Assembly: GCA_029255685.2 (NCBI GenBank)
Contig: CM055318.2
Span: forward strand, 17,675,001 to 17,739,000
DNA: 64,000 nt
From: Silene conica
Lineage: Eukaryota > Streptophyta > Magnoliopsida > Caryophyllales > Caryophyllaceae
Reading direction: 5' to 3'
Program-made: the position numbers and the translations under genes
The notes under the pieces: generated by a model
Seen by the model: only the letters and a program-made list of their open reading frames with translations
What the model was told of the DNA's origin: nothing
Database searches by the model: none
Shown here: piece after piece, positions 21,726-31,504 of the stretch
How positions within the stretch are numbered: position 1 is the stretch's first letter
Layout of the letters: every line of letters begins with the position of its first letter

Positions 21726-22960
21726 TGTTGGGAAATGTGTCCTCAACAATAGTGCGATCACATAATAAATCTCATGACGAGAATGCGCAAGGGATGATAC
21801 GATTTATATTAGTCAACTGACCAACATTAATCGGTAATGATTGGCTAGCTAGAGTTTGACATTACTGTCGTATGACGGTGGTGGTCAGTTGATCCCTTTA
21901 GGTCACACCTATAGGACAATTCCCTTAATTGATAAAGTGACCAAATGTATATTGATACGATTTGATCATATTCCTTAAACTCGTATATCGGGAAATCAGA
22001 GGTTAAATCTTATTGTAAGATTTATGTTTAAAATTGAAACGTGTCAGTTGTTAAACATTAAACGATATTTATGAGATGTCGTAATTAGAATGAATTGGGA
22101 TGCATATATTACAAATGTTGTAAATCGTATATGACTATTAATAATATAACCATTTTATATAAGTAATTATGAATTACTAGTCAATTATTAAATATGATTT
22201 ATTTAATTTATAAATGATATTTATTTGATAAATATGCATTTTAAATTAAAAACAATTATTACTTATTATATTGTGACCTAGTGTATGTTACACATATACA
22301 TTTGTACAAAATTGACAAACATAAAATGGATGTCCATTTTATGATTAATGGTACCGGTTTTGTGTGGGGATTTAGAGAAGTGTTGGGTGTTATTTAATAA
22401 CCCCAACATTATGTTTAAAGGTGTCTTTAACTTTAATCATGCTAGAGCCACCCTAAGTGTTTTGGTAAGACCAAAAGCACTCCTTGGTGCTTCCCTATGT
22501 AAACCACACGGCAAACACACCAAATAAACTATCAATGTGAATTTTGTTCATATGCAATTCATTCTATCTTAGGCATTTTTCTAGTGTGAGAAAAATCTCT
22601 AAAAACCTCTAAATTGATATTATAAGATAATAAAACATACTAATAGTAGTATTGTAGTAACATTCTAATTAGAGAGATTAGAGTTGTTTAAGGAAATCCG
22701 TCTTCTTGTGCTAGCCTACTCGATATTTCGGATCTTTAAAGGGGTTGTCTTGGTGCATCCAAAGGAGGTATTCTTATTTGGGTACTTGGAGGATCATCCT
22801 TGCTATAATCTTGGACCGTGTGTAAGGGTTCAATATCTCCTTATTTCCGCATATATTAGCATGCATAAGATCACCTATAATATGTTAATTAAAGGGTTAA
22901 TTAAAAGATTATGTTAGTATGACTAAAAGATTAGTTTATTAGTAACTAATAAACCCAACA
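21726..22960 (+). repeat. 3' LTR of the gag-only Copia element
   Basis: 1235-bp copy of 14102-15337 with about 13 scattered differences and one single-base gap. It ends CCCAACA next to the right CCTAC target copy. Confidence 0.93.
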
Positions 22961-23358
22961 CCTACATACATGAAAACATGTACGTCACAATCAGTGGGGA
23001 GTGACTAGAGTTCTCCTAGCCACCTTTTGTGACAACACGTAACACATAAAGCAATACAGAATACTCCAACATATATCAACATGTGAAGCATAAACATCTC
23101 ATCAACTGATCCCATACTATCATGCAAACTCTAGTGCACGGCTCTCAACCAACTTCATAAACCGTTAGGAAGGAGAGCCGGTTTCCCTACTGGTTACCCA
23201 GTCAGGGGGTCTTTCAATCCAACTATTTATGAAACCGAACTAAGAGTCATCCAATGCCTTGGATGATCAAACCATAGCTCAAACAAACATTCATTCACTC
23301 ATCATTATCAATATCTATATCTGACACGTACCAACTCAAGGCAAGCAGATAAATTCAG

Positions 23359-23930
23359 CAAGTAAAAGGTTCAGCGGTCAACTTAAGACATAACCTAATA
23401 CTAATCAATCAGCAAGTGTAAAGGTTCAGCGGTCAACTTAAGACATAACCTAAACACCAAAGCATTCAGCAAGCAAGGACTCAGAGGCCAACTTAAGGCA
23501 TGGACCCGCCAATCAGCAAGACACTAGACTCAGCGGCCAACTTAAGGCATAGACTAGCATCCAAAAGTAAAGGACTCAGAGGCCAGCTTAAGGCATGTCC
23601 CTTCACACATCACAAGGTACTAGACTCAGAGGCCAGCTTAAGGCATGTCCTAGCACCAAACATCTGCACTCCGGGCAAGGTGTCAGTTCCTTAGCTACCC
23701 CGTTGTGCAGCTGCTCTATTCGTCAGACTCAGAGGCCAACTTAAGGCATGTTCCAACGCGATCACAATCAAACATGTCTGGACTCAGAGGCCAGCTTAAG
23801 GCATGTCCCAGACACGACAAACATACACATATAGGGCTCAGAGGCCAGCTTAAGGCATATCCCCATATATGACAAACAACTCACGTATTAAGTTCAGAGG
23901 CCAGCTTAAGGCATAACTTAATACGCATCA
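23359..23930. repeat. Second copy of the ten-unit hairpin array
   Basis: Same ten units as 6985-7555, in the 5' LTR of the Tekay-type element, with cores from 23371 to 23914. Very few bases differ from the first copy, so it is not independent evidence of selection. Confidence 0.85.
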
Positions 23931-24220
23931 ATACAATATCAACCATAGTCTATGAACTAATCTATAGTTCTACTTTTCTTAACTTCTAATCAACACTTAA
24001 TTGACCCCGGGAACTAAGTTGAGGGAGAGCCGGTTTCCCTTTCGGTTACCCGACCGGGGGGGGTCTCTATCCTCACTCCATTCCCGAACCCAATATAGTG
24101 TCGCCCATCCTCCGGGGACCTCAAATACATATCAAAGATACACAAAACGAGTTTCAATCAAAACAGATTAACCGTTGAAAGTTATACGCGAATTACAACA
24201 AAAACAGCCTACAGGGATCC

Positions 24221-24600
24221 CCAGCCGGTCGGCAGGCAGCCGGTCGGCCGGCTGGTGATCCACTCAGCCTATTTTCCTTTTAAAACGAGAACAACACAAA
24301 GGGACTCCCAGCCAGTCGGCAGGCAGCCGGTCGGCCGGCTGGGAACCCATTCCCTTAGCCTATACAATTTCCAAATCCACCCCACATGTACTCCCAGCTG
24401 GCTGGCAGGCGGCCGGTCTGCCGGCTGGGCTCCCTTCTTCCTATGGTTTTCGCAAAACACAAACAACACAAGGAGACCACCAGCCGGTCGGCAGGCAGCC
24501 GGTCGGCCGGCTGGCAGTCCCAAGCCTTATTTCTACAAAAACGCAAAACACCCAAGAACGCTCCCAGCCGGTCGACCGACGGCCGGTCAGTCGACCGGCT
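24221..24600. repeat. Second copy of the five-unit GC-rich hairpin array
   Basis: Same five units as 7846-8225. A few C/T changes sit in the arms, for example unit 3 CCCAGCTGGC and unit 5 GACCGACGGCCGGTCAG. Confidence 0.85.
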
Positions 24601-25470
24601 CAGAGAGCCTGATACGCAAAAACGCATTTCTCAGCCTACATAAAATTCAACAATTCGACATACAAACTTTAAAAATTGCTACATGTAAGATTTACCCAAC
24701 ATCATGAATCATCTAAAATCATTATCTATCAGTAAACAAATCCCATAACAATCCTCAAACGATTATATCAAGTATCCGTCTTAACTTGTGAAAAACTGAA
24801 AATAAGCTTAAGAACATATAACAACATCACCAAGCATGAATTCTTCACATAAGAACAATCCTAAACATGATACTAAGTCCTTTCGTCACCTTAAATGCAC
24901 TCCGGCTTAAAGATCCTCCTCTACCACGAAGCTATCAATGTCCGGGTTCTCCAATCCTTCACCTACAAGCACGAAAAACGGGTTTAAGGGCTAGAAAACG
25001 GAATTTATGCAAAACAGCCCCATTTTCTAAATCGACGAAATACAAAACGAAAGTGATAGATGGCTTGGAAATTAAATGAGGATTCCGAAAATGTTATTAT
25101 TACCTTAAATCGGTAGACGGATGATGGAAAAAAGAGCAAAAGAAGATGATGTTTATGGAGGTTTTAGGAGAAATGGAGTTTATAGTGGAAATGTTGAAGG
25201 AGATGAATAAATGTCGACATATGTGATTTTAGGGGTTTAAGTAAGTGTCCTTTCCGTAATAAATGAAACGGGTTAGGATACTTGAACGGATATTTAAGTT
25301 GGGAACTTAACCTTACCAAGTTTGTATTCGTCTTAAGGACTTAAGGTTCTTAACACGGATCTTACTAATTAAATTAAAATCTTTCACAATAAATTATTAA
25401 AATATTATTTTATTACTTAAAATAATTTAAAATGCTAAAAATAGATTTTACGAAAATACGGGATGTTACA

Positions 25471-26430
25471 CCCGGTATTTGGTAGACCAGGTCCCACAAC
25501 TCTTTATACTGCCGCTCTCACATGCTTGGTCCTGCAGAAATGTTAGTTGTAATGGGATGAGGAGATAGAGTTCCATACCCATGTGTTCCATAAATTTGAG
25601 CGGCCTAGAGGCTGGTGACTGGGGTCGTGTGGACTATGGATGGGCTTCGCTGGATTCTGCAGCCTGCTATCCCTTCTCCTCTAGTAAACCGCGGTCTTAT
25701 CGAGGATTCTGCTGGCCATTCAGGCGCTTGTTGATGCGAGGGTCCTGCGTAGTTATAGAAGTTAGTACTTGGCGGCATTCTTATAAGCTCATTACCTGAA
25801 GCCAAAGTTTGGCGTGAAGGTGACTCATAGGAGAGTAATCCCAGCCCGCGGGGTTCTGTCACTTCTGGCGGAGCGATTCCTGCTAGATCCATGCAGGTGA
25901 CTAGTTCTGCTGGACCTGCTCGGGTTTCTCTTCTGCCTCCAACTATTCTCCTTGGGGGTCTGGTTCCTGCGTTTGTTAGGACATAGGCTGGATCCGTCTG
26001 ACTTCTGGATGCAGCTTGTTCCCTCAGCTTCTGGGTGTCCTTCCTGAGGTCATCCACTAATTGGCGGAGCTTGTTCATTTCTTCCATCATTATCCGCCAC
26101 ATCTCGAGTGTTGGAGCTGGCTGACTGGGGATGGATAGTGCTTGGGAGCTAGTTGGCTTCGAGCTGGTTCCTCTGCTAGCAGCTGGATCCAGAGAGTTGG
26201 TGGTCTTGGAGCTGGTTCCTCTACCAGTAGCTGGATCCAGAGAGTTGGTGGTCTTCGCGCTGAACCCTGACATGACGACGGTTCTACCAGCAGCTGGAGT
26301 GGTTGATGTCAGGGAGCTGGTGGCCTTCGGGCTGGACCCTAACATGACGACGGTTCTACCAGCAGTTGGAGCTAGTGGTTGATGTCAAGGAGCTGGTGGC
26401 CTTCGGGTTGGACTCTGACATGACGGTGAC
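25471..26430 (-). pseudogene. Tat-B gag, N-terminal part
   Basis: The main ORF (26345-25605) has a repetitive Ser/Thr-rich start, then a coiled-coil-like stretch (MWRIMMEEMNKLRQLVDDLR) typical of the N-terminus of plant Ty3 gag. The frame goes on to 25471 through TAG (25607-25605) and a TGA near 25528, ending YKELWDLVYQI, which joins the 6258-6123 segment in frame. The N-terminus contains tandem duplications: about 48 bp twice near 26165-26260 and about 81 bp twice near 26265-26430. The outer 81-bp copy has extra bases that create a stop. Confidence 0.78.
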
Positions 26431-26476
26431 TTCTCGTTTGACCGGTTTCGAAGAAGACGATCACTATAGCCCCACG

Positions 26477-26490
26477 GTGGGTGCCAAAGC
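26477..26490 (-). other. Putative primer-binding region of Tat-B
   Basis: Minus strand GCTTTGGCACCCAC directly follows the 5' LTR. Plant Tat elements commonly show TTTGGCGCCCACCG here. I do not assign the tRNA. Confidence 0.55.
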
Positions 26491-27128
26491 TGTTTTGATA
26501 AAAAATTACCAAAGTTAGTCAAAAATTACAAAAGTTGTTAAGTCGGGTTATAATGATCTTAAGTGTCGATTTTAAAGGTTTTTGATGTTGAATTTGTGTT
26601 TATTGAGTAAAAGAAAGATAAGATGAGAAAAATCGTTTTTGGTAACGCGGGAAACCGTATGGGAAAAACCGCGGGGGAATCGGTGGTCCGCCAAATTTAT
26701 TATAAGAATCGACCTTGAAATGTTGACATTGTCACAAGTCTTGTAGAAGATAAAAAATTCTAGTGAGATAAGTATTACATGGGATTGGATGCCTTGCTAA
26801 TGTGCTAAGTCTCTATATTTATAATAGATTGGTTGGGTAACGACCATTGGTTTCTTCCCTATTGCTTGTCTTCTTGTCCTTTCTAGCTTTCCATTTCCAG
26901 CTTTCTTTCTTTCCTTCCTTTTTCTGAGAACTTTTAGTGTTTTGCCCTAGTGGCTTTTTTAGGCTTCTTGAGCACGCTTCATACACTTCTCCTTTTTTGT
27001 GTTTCTTTTGATAACAAGTTTGAGGTTTAGATCTTGCCACCTCAGCAATCCATGTTCCCCTAGATAAACCGGTAACGAGCCGCCGCGTGTCACTTATTAT
27101 TAAAAAATGGTATTTTTGAGGCCTAACA
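26491..27128 (-). repeat. 5' LTR of Tat-B (638 bp)
   Basis: On the minus strand it begins TGTTAGGCCTCAAAAA and ends ATTTTTTATCAAAACA. A TATAAATATAG box lies at 26823-26813. It resembles, in opposite orientation, the LTR at 28129-28771: shared start, shared ACCGCGAGGG/GGGAAAAACCG block and shared end. That makes the two Tat elements members of one family. Confidence 0.85.
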
Positions 27129-27226
27129 AAAGCTTACTGATGGAAGCCTTCTCGTCAGCACTAGGACGCAGCTTGGGTAATTCTGCACGATAAGGACAGT
27201 AAGAAAGTGAGCAAAAACGAAAAAAA

Positions 27227-27675
27227 TCACAAGGAAGCGAGGTTACGGATACCTTCGGGGGATCTTAAGATCGAGCAGATATAATTGCAAGGAGGAGGAA
27301 GAGAATCCACTTTGACGAAAATGAACCGCCTAAACCAATCCGAGTCATTAGGTTTAGGCGGAAAAACGATGCAGTGTTCGTCACCCCCGTTGGTGCGGAG
27401 GGTGAACTGGCCGTGACGGAGAGAGCGTATGGCGAATAAATGGGATAGATCACCCAGAGAATTGTCGAGATTGTATAACTCATTCATCTTGCTCAGTGAG
27501 ATCAGAGTACACCATACATAAGGGTTTATTTGCCAAAGAGGGAGTTGGGTAAAATGGAGGAAATCCTGGATAAGCTTCGGAAAGGGAAACCTTAACTCGA
27601 GGGAAAACGGGTATAGGTAGAAACAAGTCCACCCAGGACAATCAAAATCGGCCCTCTGACCATGTTAGGGAACAT
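27227..27675 (-). pseudogene. Antisense ORF of a Tat element (putative plant transposon protein)
   Basis: The minus strand reads CPGWTCFYLYPFSLELRFPF, then FLHFTQLPLWQINPYVWCTL, MNELYNLDNSLGDL and DSDWFRRFIFVKV. This is the pattern of the gag-like proteins annotated as putative plant transposon or gypsy-type transposon proteins. The ATG at 27487 is internal; homology extends upstream to about 27670. It runs against the orientation of Tat-A and sits just before the PPT and 3' LTR, as described for antisense ORFs of Retand-like Tat elements. A stop lies upstream at about 27685. Confidence 0.65.
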
Positions 27676-28114
27676 GCACGGTCACCCCCTCGCCTAAATG
27701 AAACAATCCCCTCACGGAATCAGCATCTTGAGGGGCTAGGGTTGAGTCACAAGAGTGGAGTGAAGAAACCACGGATTGAGAAGGAAAAAGGTTATCTGCC
27801 ATGGAAATTAGAAAAAAAAAAACGAGAAAAAAGGGCAGTTACCTTGAAGGGAGACGAAGGGAAAGGGAAACGACAATATCGGAAGATGAAGAAGTTTAGG
27901 AGAGAGAGGTTTGGGAAAAATTTGGAAAGAAGTTATGAGGGAAGTAAAAAGGAGTTGGGAAGTTAAATAAAGGGTTTTGAAATTCGAAAAAGGAATTGAA
28001 TGGGCGGTTGGTGAGAGCTCGAAAAGCGCGCGATGTGACTTGTGTAGGTATATGTCAAATCACTCCCTTCTAGGTCCAGGAAAGAAAAATTATCGCACAC
28101 GCCTACTTGCACAC

Positions 28115-28128
28115 GAATTGGGGGCTAA
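28115..28128 (+). other. Polypurine tract of Tat-A
   Basis: GAATTGGGGGCTAA immediately before the LTR start TGTTAGG; this fixes the orientation of Tat-A as plus. Confidence 0.8.
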
Positions 28129-28771
28129 TGTTAGGCTCCAAAAATAACATTTTTTACCCCTTGACACGTGGCACCATGTGAGTGGATAATCTCATAAAGA
28201 AATGGATTGATGATGTGTCCTTCCCTTGGCTTTAAGATGAAAAGCAAACAACCACAAAAAAAAGAAAAGCCACGTGAGGAAGGAAGCACAAATGTCAAAA
28301 AGAATTGTGTTGAGGAAGACTCAAGAATAGCCCCAAAATGGCTATATGTCAAGGGAGTTGAGGAAAAAGGAGAAAAAGTATAAGAGCTGAAAAAGGAAAC
28401 CTGCACCCAGAAAAGGACGTTGGAGAAAGCTTTAATCCAACAGTCATAAGCCAACGAGAAGAGGATAAATAGAGGACCTTAGGACAATACAATGTATGCA
28501 AATAATCACTTATCTCACTAGAACTTATCTCCCTCCTCAAACACTTGTAAAATTATCGGCATTTATGAGTCTATCTTCATAGTTAACTTGGCAGAATACT
28601 AATTCCCTCGCGGTTTTTCCCATATGAGTTTCCCGCGTCAACAAAAATGTCTTCCTCCATTTATTCCCACTTAACACGCGTCTTGCTGCAAACTCATCAC
28701 TGAACATTAAAATATCACCTTAAGATCATTATAACCCTACAATCTAAACTTAGTAATTTTTTACCAAAACA
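28129..28771 (+). repeat. 3' LTR of Tat-A (643 bp)
   Basis: TGTTAGGCTCCAAAAA...TTTACCAAAACA. A TATA-like GATAAATAGA sits near 28464. It is the inverted partner of 26491-27128. The flank after 28771 (AATGT) cannot be checked for a TSD because the left end of Tat-A is not in the window. Confidence 0.83.
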
Positions 28772-28953
28772 AATGTCATAAAATTGATAAGGATCAGATT
28801 TGGGGGAGGCGGAATTCAATAGGTTTAGGTTAATTTTAGGGGTTTTTGGTAATTGGGGAAGTAAGTAATGGGTAAAATGAAGGGATAACTAATTAAGTTA
28901 AATTTTAACCGGTTTGGTAGATGTATGTGGGAAGACGAAGTTGAATTTATTGT
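28772..28953. other. Short intergenic spacer
   Basis: AT-rich with GGTTTAGG and TTGGGG words; no feature recognised. Confidence 0.5.
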
Positions 28954-30763
28954 GGTCATGTTTGGTAAACAACAGATTAATATTAGCAGAAATAGATTGT
29001 AAAAGCAGAATTTGTTGGCAGATTTGACTAGCATATTCAATTAGCAGAATTTGTGAAAAGTGTTTGGTAATTAGCAGAAATAAATTAGCAGATTATCTCA
29101 ATCCTTTGTCAAATGACAAAAAAAGGACCTGGATAAATTATTGACTTTCTTTATCAAAATACATCGCACAAACAACTTTAACGACTAATGTTGATTTCTT
29201 CTACTAGCTATGTTGGAGACTTGTGTCCTCCACATGTAGTGTGATAACGTCATTGCACATACCCTTGTACGGACAAGTGGGAGATTGTTGGGGCTGGTGT
29301 CCTTGACAGTTAGTACAATGACTTACTAAATCTCTTAAAGGATCACAAGGGCATACTTCAGTATTATTACCAGTTGATCCACGTTTATCAATAACGGTTG
29401 GCTTGCTAGATAAGTTTGACGTTATTGTCATACGGATGACGATGGTCAACTGGTCCCTATACGTCACACCTATAGGACACGTTTGAGAGATGTGAAGGTA
29501 TGAAAATACAGTCACATTTTGCCGGATATGACTAAACAGTTAGTCAGAGGTATTGACTACTAAATTAGTCAATAAGATGTTGAGATTATTATTTAATACG
29601 GATTAAATAATTTTAGCTAATACGGATTACATGATTAAATTCGTAAATTAAATATAAACAGTTATATTTAATTAAATATTGTATTCGCGAATTAATATAA
29701 ACAGTTATATTAATTTAGGTAATTATACAATATCGTATTTTATCAGACCATTATTAATATATCGACTGTATTAATAACTGATAACATGTTACGATTTATA
29801 AATAAAACCCGCGGACAACTTATAGCTAATTGGGTCGAATCACGCATTGGGATAAGGTAAGAGTGGAAAACCCACTCCTACCCAAACCCTATTTTCGGCC
29901 GGCTAGTATTACAAAAGGAGGAGACTTCTCCTTTTGTTAGACTACTCTTGTTGCACTGATTAATAAAATCTCAAGGTAAAACTAGGGTTTTGAGAGCATT
30001 CTTCTCCCAAAACCTCAGATCTCACATCTAAAACTCAATAGCTCTCCCAATATTGCAAGGCAGTTGGAGAGGATTTCTAGCACACGCGGCCACGTCTCAT
30101 TCTAAGTCTTGGGTGCAAGTTATAGGAGGGAATTTGTGTTAATTCCTGTTCTTAGGCCTTTTGCGCGAGGACTAAAGGTTGTACTTCTTTTCTTATGCTT
30201 TTTAATCTTATGACGATATTCACGACTGTAATTTTCATTATAATCCTGCAATTAAAGGGCGAATACACGTTTTATTCCCCACAAGCTAGCCATCAAACTG
30301 TGAAGTAATTTTATTGCGGACATTTGTCATTTCTTTAGTTCCTGAAAATTCGGATGCAGCTTGCGAGGAATGATTGGCCACATCTTGTAATAGATCTGCA
30401 GGTATAAAATCCGGGTGTTCATCAATGGAGTATATTACTGAGTATTTTTTAGAAAAATTGAAAAAAATTAGTTAGAGAAAAAATTACCTTTTGTAGAGAT
30501 ACGAGAAAACGAGGAACTATGAAATAAAAGTAGGTTTAATATTTTTTGAAGGGTAAAAAAGTAAATTATTATTTTTCATAATCTACTATTTAAATATGCT
30601 GGTGGGAGCAACATATTCTAAAATAACATATTGAACCTCAATCTACTATTTCAATATGTTGTTTACCAAACAGTTCAAATAGCATATTGATTGGTCAAAT
30701 ATGTTAATTGACTTAAATAAATAAGCTAAAATTTTTGCAATATGTTGTTTACCAAACAACACC
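28954..30763. mobile_element. PIF/Harbinger (Tourist-like) element, split by a Copia insertion
   Basis: The ends are GGTCATGTTTGGTAAACAACAG and the inverse ATATGTTGTTTACCAAACAAC. The inner sequence is rich in AGCAGA/TCTGCT and CATATTG words. The same ends and words, in opposite orientation, occur in the 447-bp MITE at 56167-56613. This copy is longer (about 730 bp without the insert). Its middle on the minus strand, about 30450-30290, reads YSIDEHPDFIPADLL and MTNVRNKITSQFDG and might be the tail of a transposase ORF; that is a weak call. Confidence 0.65.
29211..30283 (+). mobile_element. Internally deleted Copia element (3' LTR plus PPT)
   Basis: A perfect AGCTA duplication (29206-29210 and 30284-30288) brackets TGTTGGAGAC...TTCCCCACA. 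The 3' LTR is 29286-30283 (TGTTGGGGCTGG...CCCCACA). The 75 bp before it hold a scrap of 5' LTR start, then CATTGCACATACCC and the PPT GGACAAGTGGGAGA. One deletion therefore took most of the 5' LTR and the whole coding region after insertion. Confidence 0.85.
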
Positions 30764-30871
30764 TATGTGTTTTTTAAAGGATGAATTAGAATAAGAAAAC
30801 AAGCGAATAAGATGTATTATTCGGGCCAAATTTTCCAAAAATTAGTTCTAAACGACTAACAAAGTAACGAG

Positions 30872-31371
30872 TAGGAGTGTTAACGAGCCGAGACGTGCTC
30901 GAGCTTGGCCTTGCTTGGTTAGGGCTCAATTACCAAAACTCGAGCTCAATCCGTTCTCGAGCTTACTCGAGCTTGAAAAAAATGTGCTCGTTACAAAGCT
31001 TGCGAGTTTTAACACGAGTTCGAGCCAAACTCGGGCCTTAATCGATCTTATAAAAAACTTTATTTTTTTTCTTCCGACATTTTCAATAACAAGGTTCGAA
31101 GGTTTTATGTAAAAATATTTAACAAATTGACATGTATGATACAAAAATATAATAATGATAAAATATTTCCATAAAACATAATATTTTATGTAATCTCAAA
31201 TATTCGAGTAGCTCGCGAGCTTGCCTTTGCTCGGTTTGACTCGTTATGCTCTCGAGCCGTGCGCGAGCCCGAGCTCAAGTCGAGCTCACACGAGCCAAAA
31301 TTTGACCGAATTTTAACCGAGCCAATCTCGAGTTGCTCGCGAGCGATCTCGTGTCTTATTTGCCATCCCTA
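30872..31371. mobile_element. hAT-like MITE in the TORMOZ promoter
   Basis: The 500-bp segment begins TAGGAGTGTTAACGAG and ends TTTGCCATCCCTA, the weak inverse. It is dense in CGAGC/GCTCG motifs at both ends (GAGCTCG, CTCGAG, CTCGCGAGC). No clean 8-bp TSD is visible, so it is old. It ends 133 bp before the TORMOZ start codon and so overlaps the likely proximal promoter. Confidence 0.6.
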
Positions 31372-31463
31372 TGTCTTAATAGCCCTAATAAGTAGGCATC
31401 AGTCGGTCATATTACTCATTTTAGGTGCAAAACCTCAACAGCTTCCGCAAACTCCCAAACCTT

Positions 31464-31471
31464 AAACCCTA
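31464..31471 (+). promoter_or_regulatory. telo-box before TORMOZ
   Basis: AAACCCTA lies 34 bp before the ATG; related AAACCTT and AAACCCT words surround it (31457, 31493). Telo-boxes are common near the transcription start of plant ribosome-biogenesis genes, which fits the gene here. Binding is inferred, not shown. Confidence 0.5.
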
Positions 31472-31504
31472 CAAAGCTACACAACCTTCACAAAACCCTC
31501 AACA

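Larger units (their letters stand above)
14102..22960 (+). mobile_element. Gag-only Ty1/copia-type LTR retrotransposon, 8.86 kb
   Basis: Bounded by TGTTGGGAAA...AACCCAACA and a perfect CCTAC duplication (14097-14101 and 22961-22965). It has two LTRs of 1236 and 1235 bp, a PBS, a PPT and a gag ORF, but no protease, integrase, RT or RNase H anywhere in its 6.4-kb body. I count about 13 differences between its LTRs, near 1 percent, so it is young. It fits the class of large non-autonomous elements that keep gag (TR-GAG/LARD-like). Movement would need pol from a related element. Confidence 0.92.
6259..25470 (-). mobile_element. Tekay-type Ty3/gypsy chromovirus, full length, with nested Copia element
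   Basis: Minus-strand element bounded by TGTAAA...GTTACA LTRs and a perfect CCCGG duplication (6254-6258 and 25471-25475). Order on the minus strand: 5' LTR (13767-25470, split at 14101/22961), PBS, gag, protease, RT, RNase H, integrase with chromodomain, PPT, 3' LTR (6259-9095). The two roughly 2.84-kb LTRs differ at only a small share of positions by eye, so the insertion is recent. Coding breaks are listed under the ORFs. The Tekay clade is an inference from the integrase C-terminus. Confidence 0.93.
13767..25470 (-). repeat. 5' LTR of the Tekay-type element, split by the Copia insertion
   Basis: The two parts are 13767-14101 and 22961-25470. After removal of 14102-22960 and one CCTAC copy the length is about 2840 bp, matching the 3' LTR. 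It carries the second copies of both hairpin arrays. Single-base differences from 6259-9095 are scattered, for example GGAAATATAAAC against GGAATATAAAC near the start. Confidence 0.92.
1..27128 (-). mobile_element. Tat-B: Ty3/gypsy Tat-type LTR retrotransposon, broken by nested insertions
   Basis: Minus-strand element with its 5' LTR at 26491-27128, followed by leader, gag and, after an internal deletion, RNase H. Its 3' part lies left of the window. Gag is split at 25471/6258 and at 6123/4493; RNase H is split at 3754/231. Each break carries a perfect target-site duplication, and removing the inserts restores one reading frame. Protease, reverse transcriptase and most of the gag C-terminus are missing between about 3900 and 3880. 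The Tat assignment rests on the gag and RNase H sequence type and is an inference from family knowledge. Confidence 0.8.
27129..28128 (+). mobile_element. Tat-A internal region upstream of its 3' LTR
   Basis: Lies between the inverted LTRs and ends in the purine-rich AATTGGGGGCTAA just before the TG of the 28129 LTR, so it is the 3' part of a plus-strand Tat element into which Tat-B inserted. Contains the antisense ORF relic. The part from about 27700 to 28113 is purine-rich and non-coding. Confidence 0.7.

Noticed and set aside
26491..28771. A single large foldback or MULE element with terminal inverted repeats of over 200 bp
   Set aside because: Each arm has LTR structure (TG/CA ends, TATA box), with PBS-type sequence next to one and a PPT next to the other, so two LTRs in opposite orientation explain it better.
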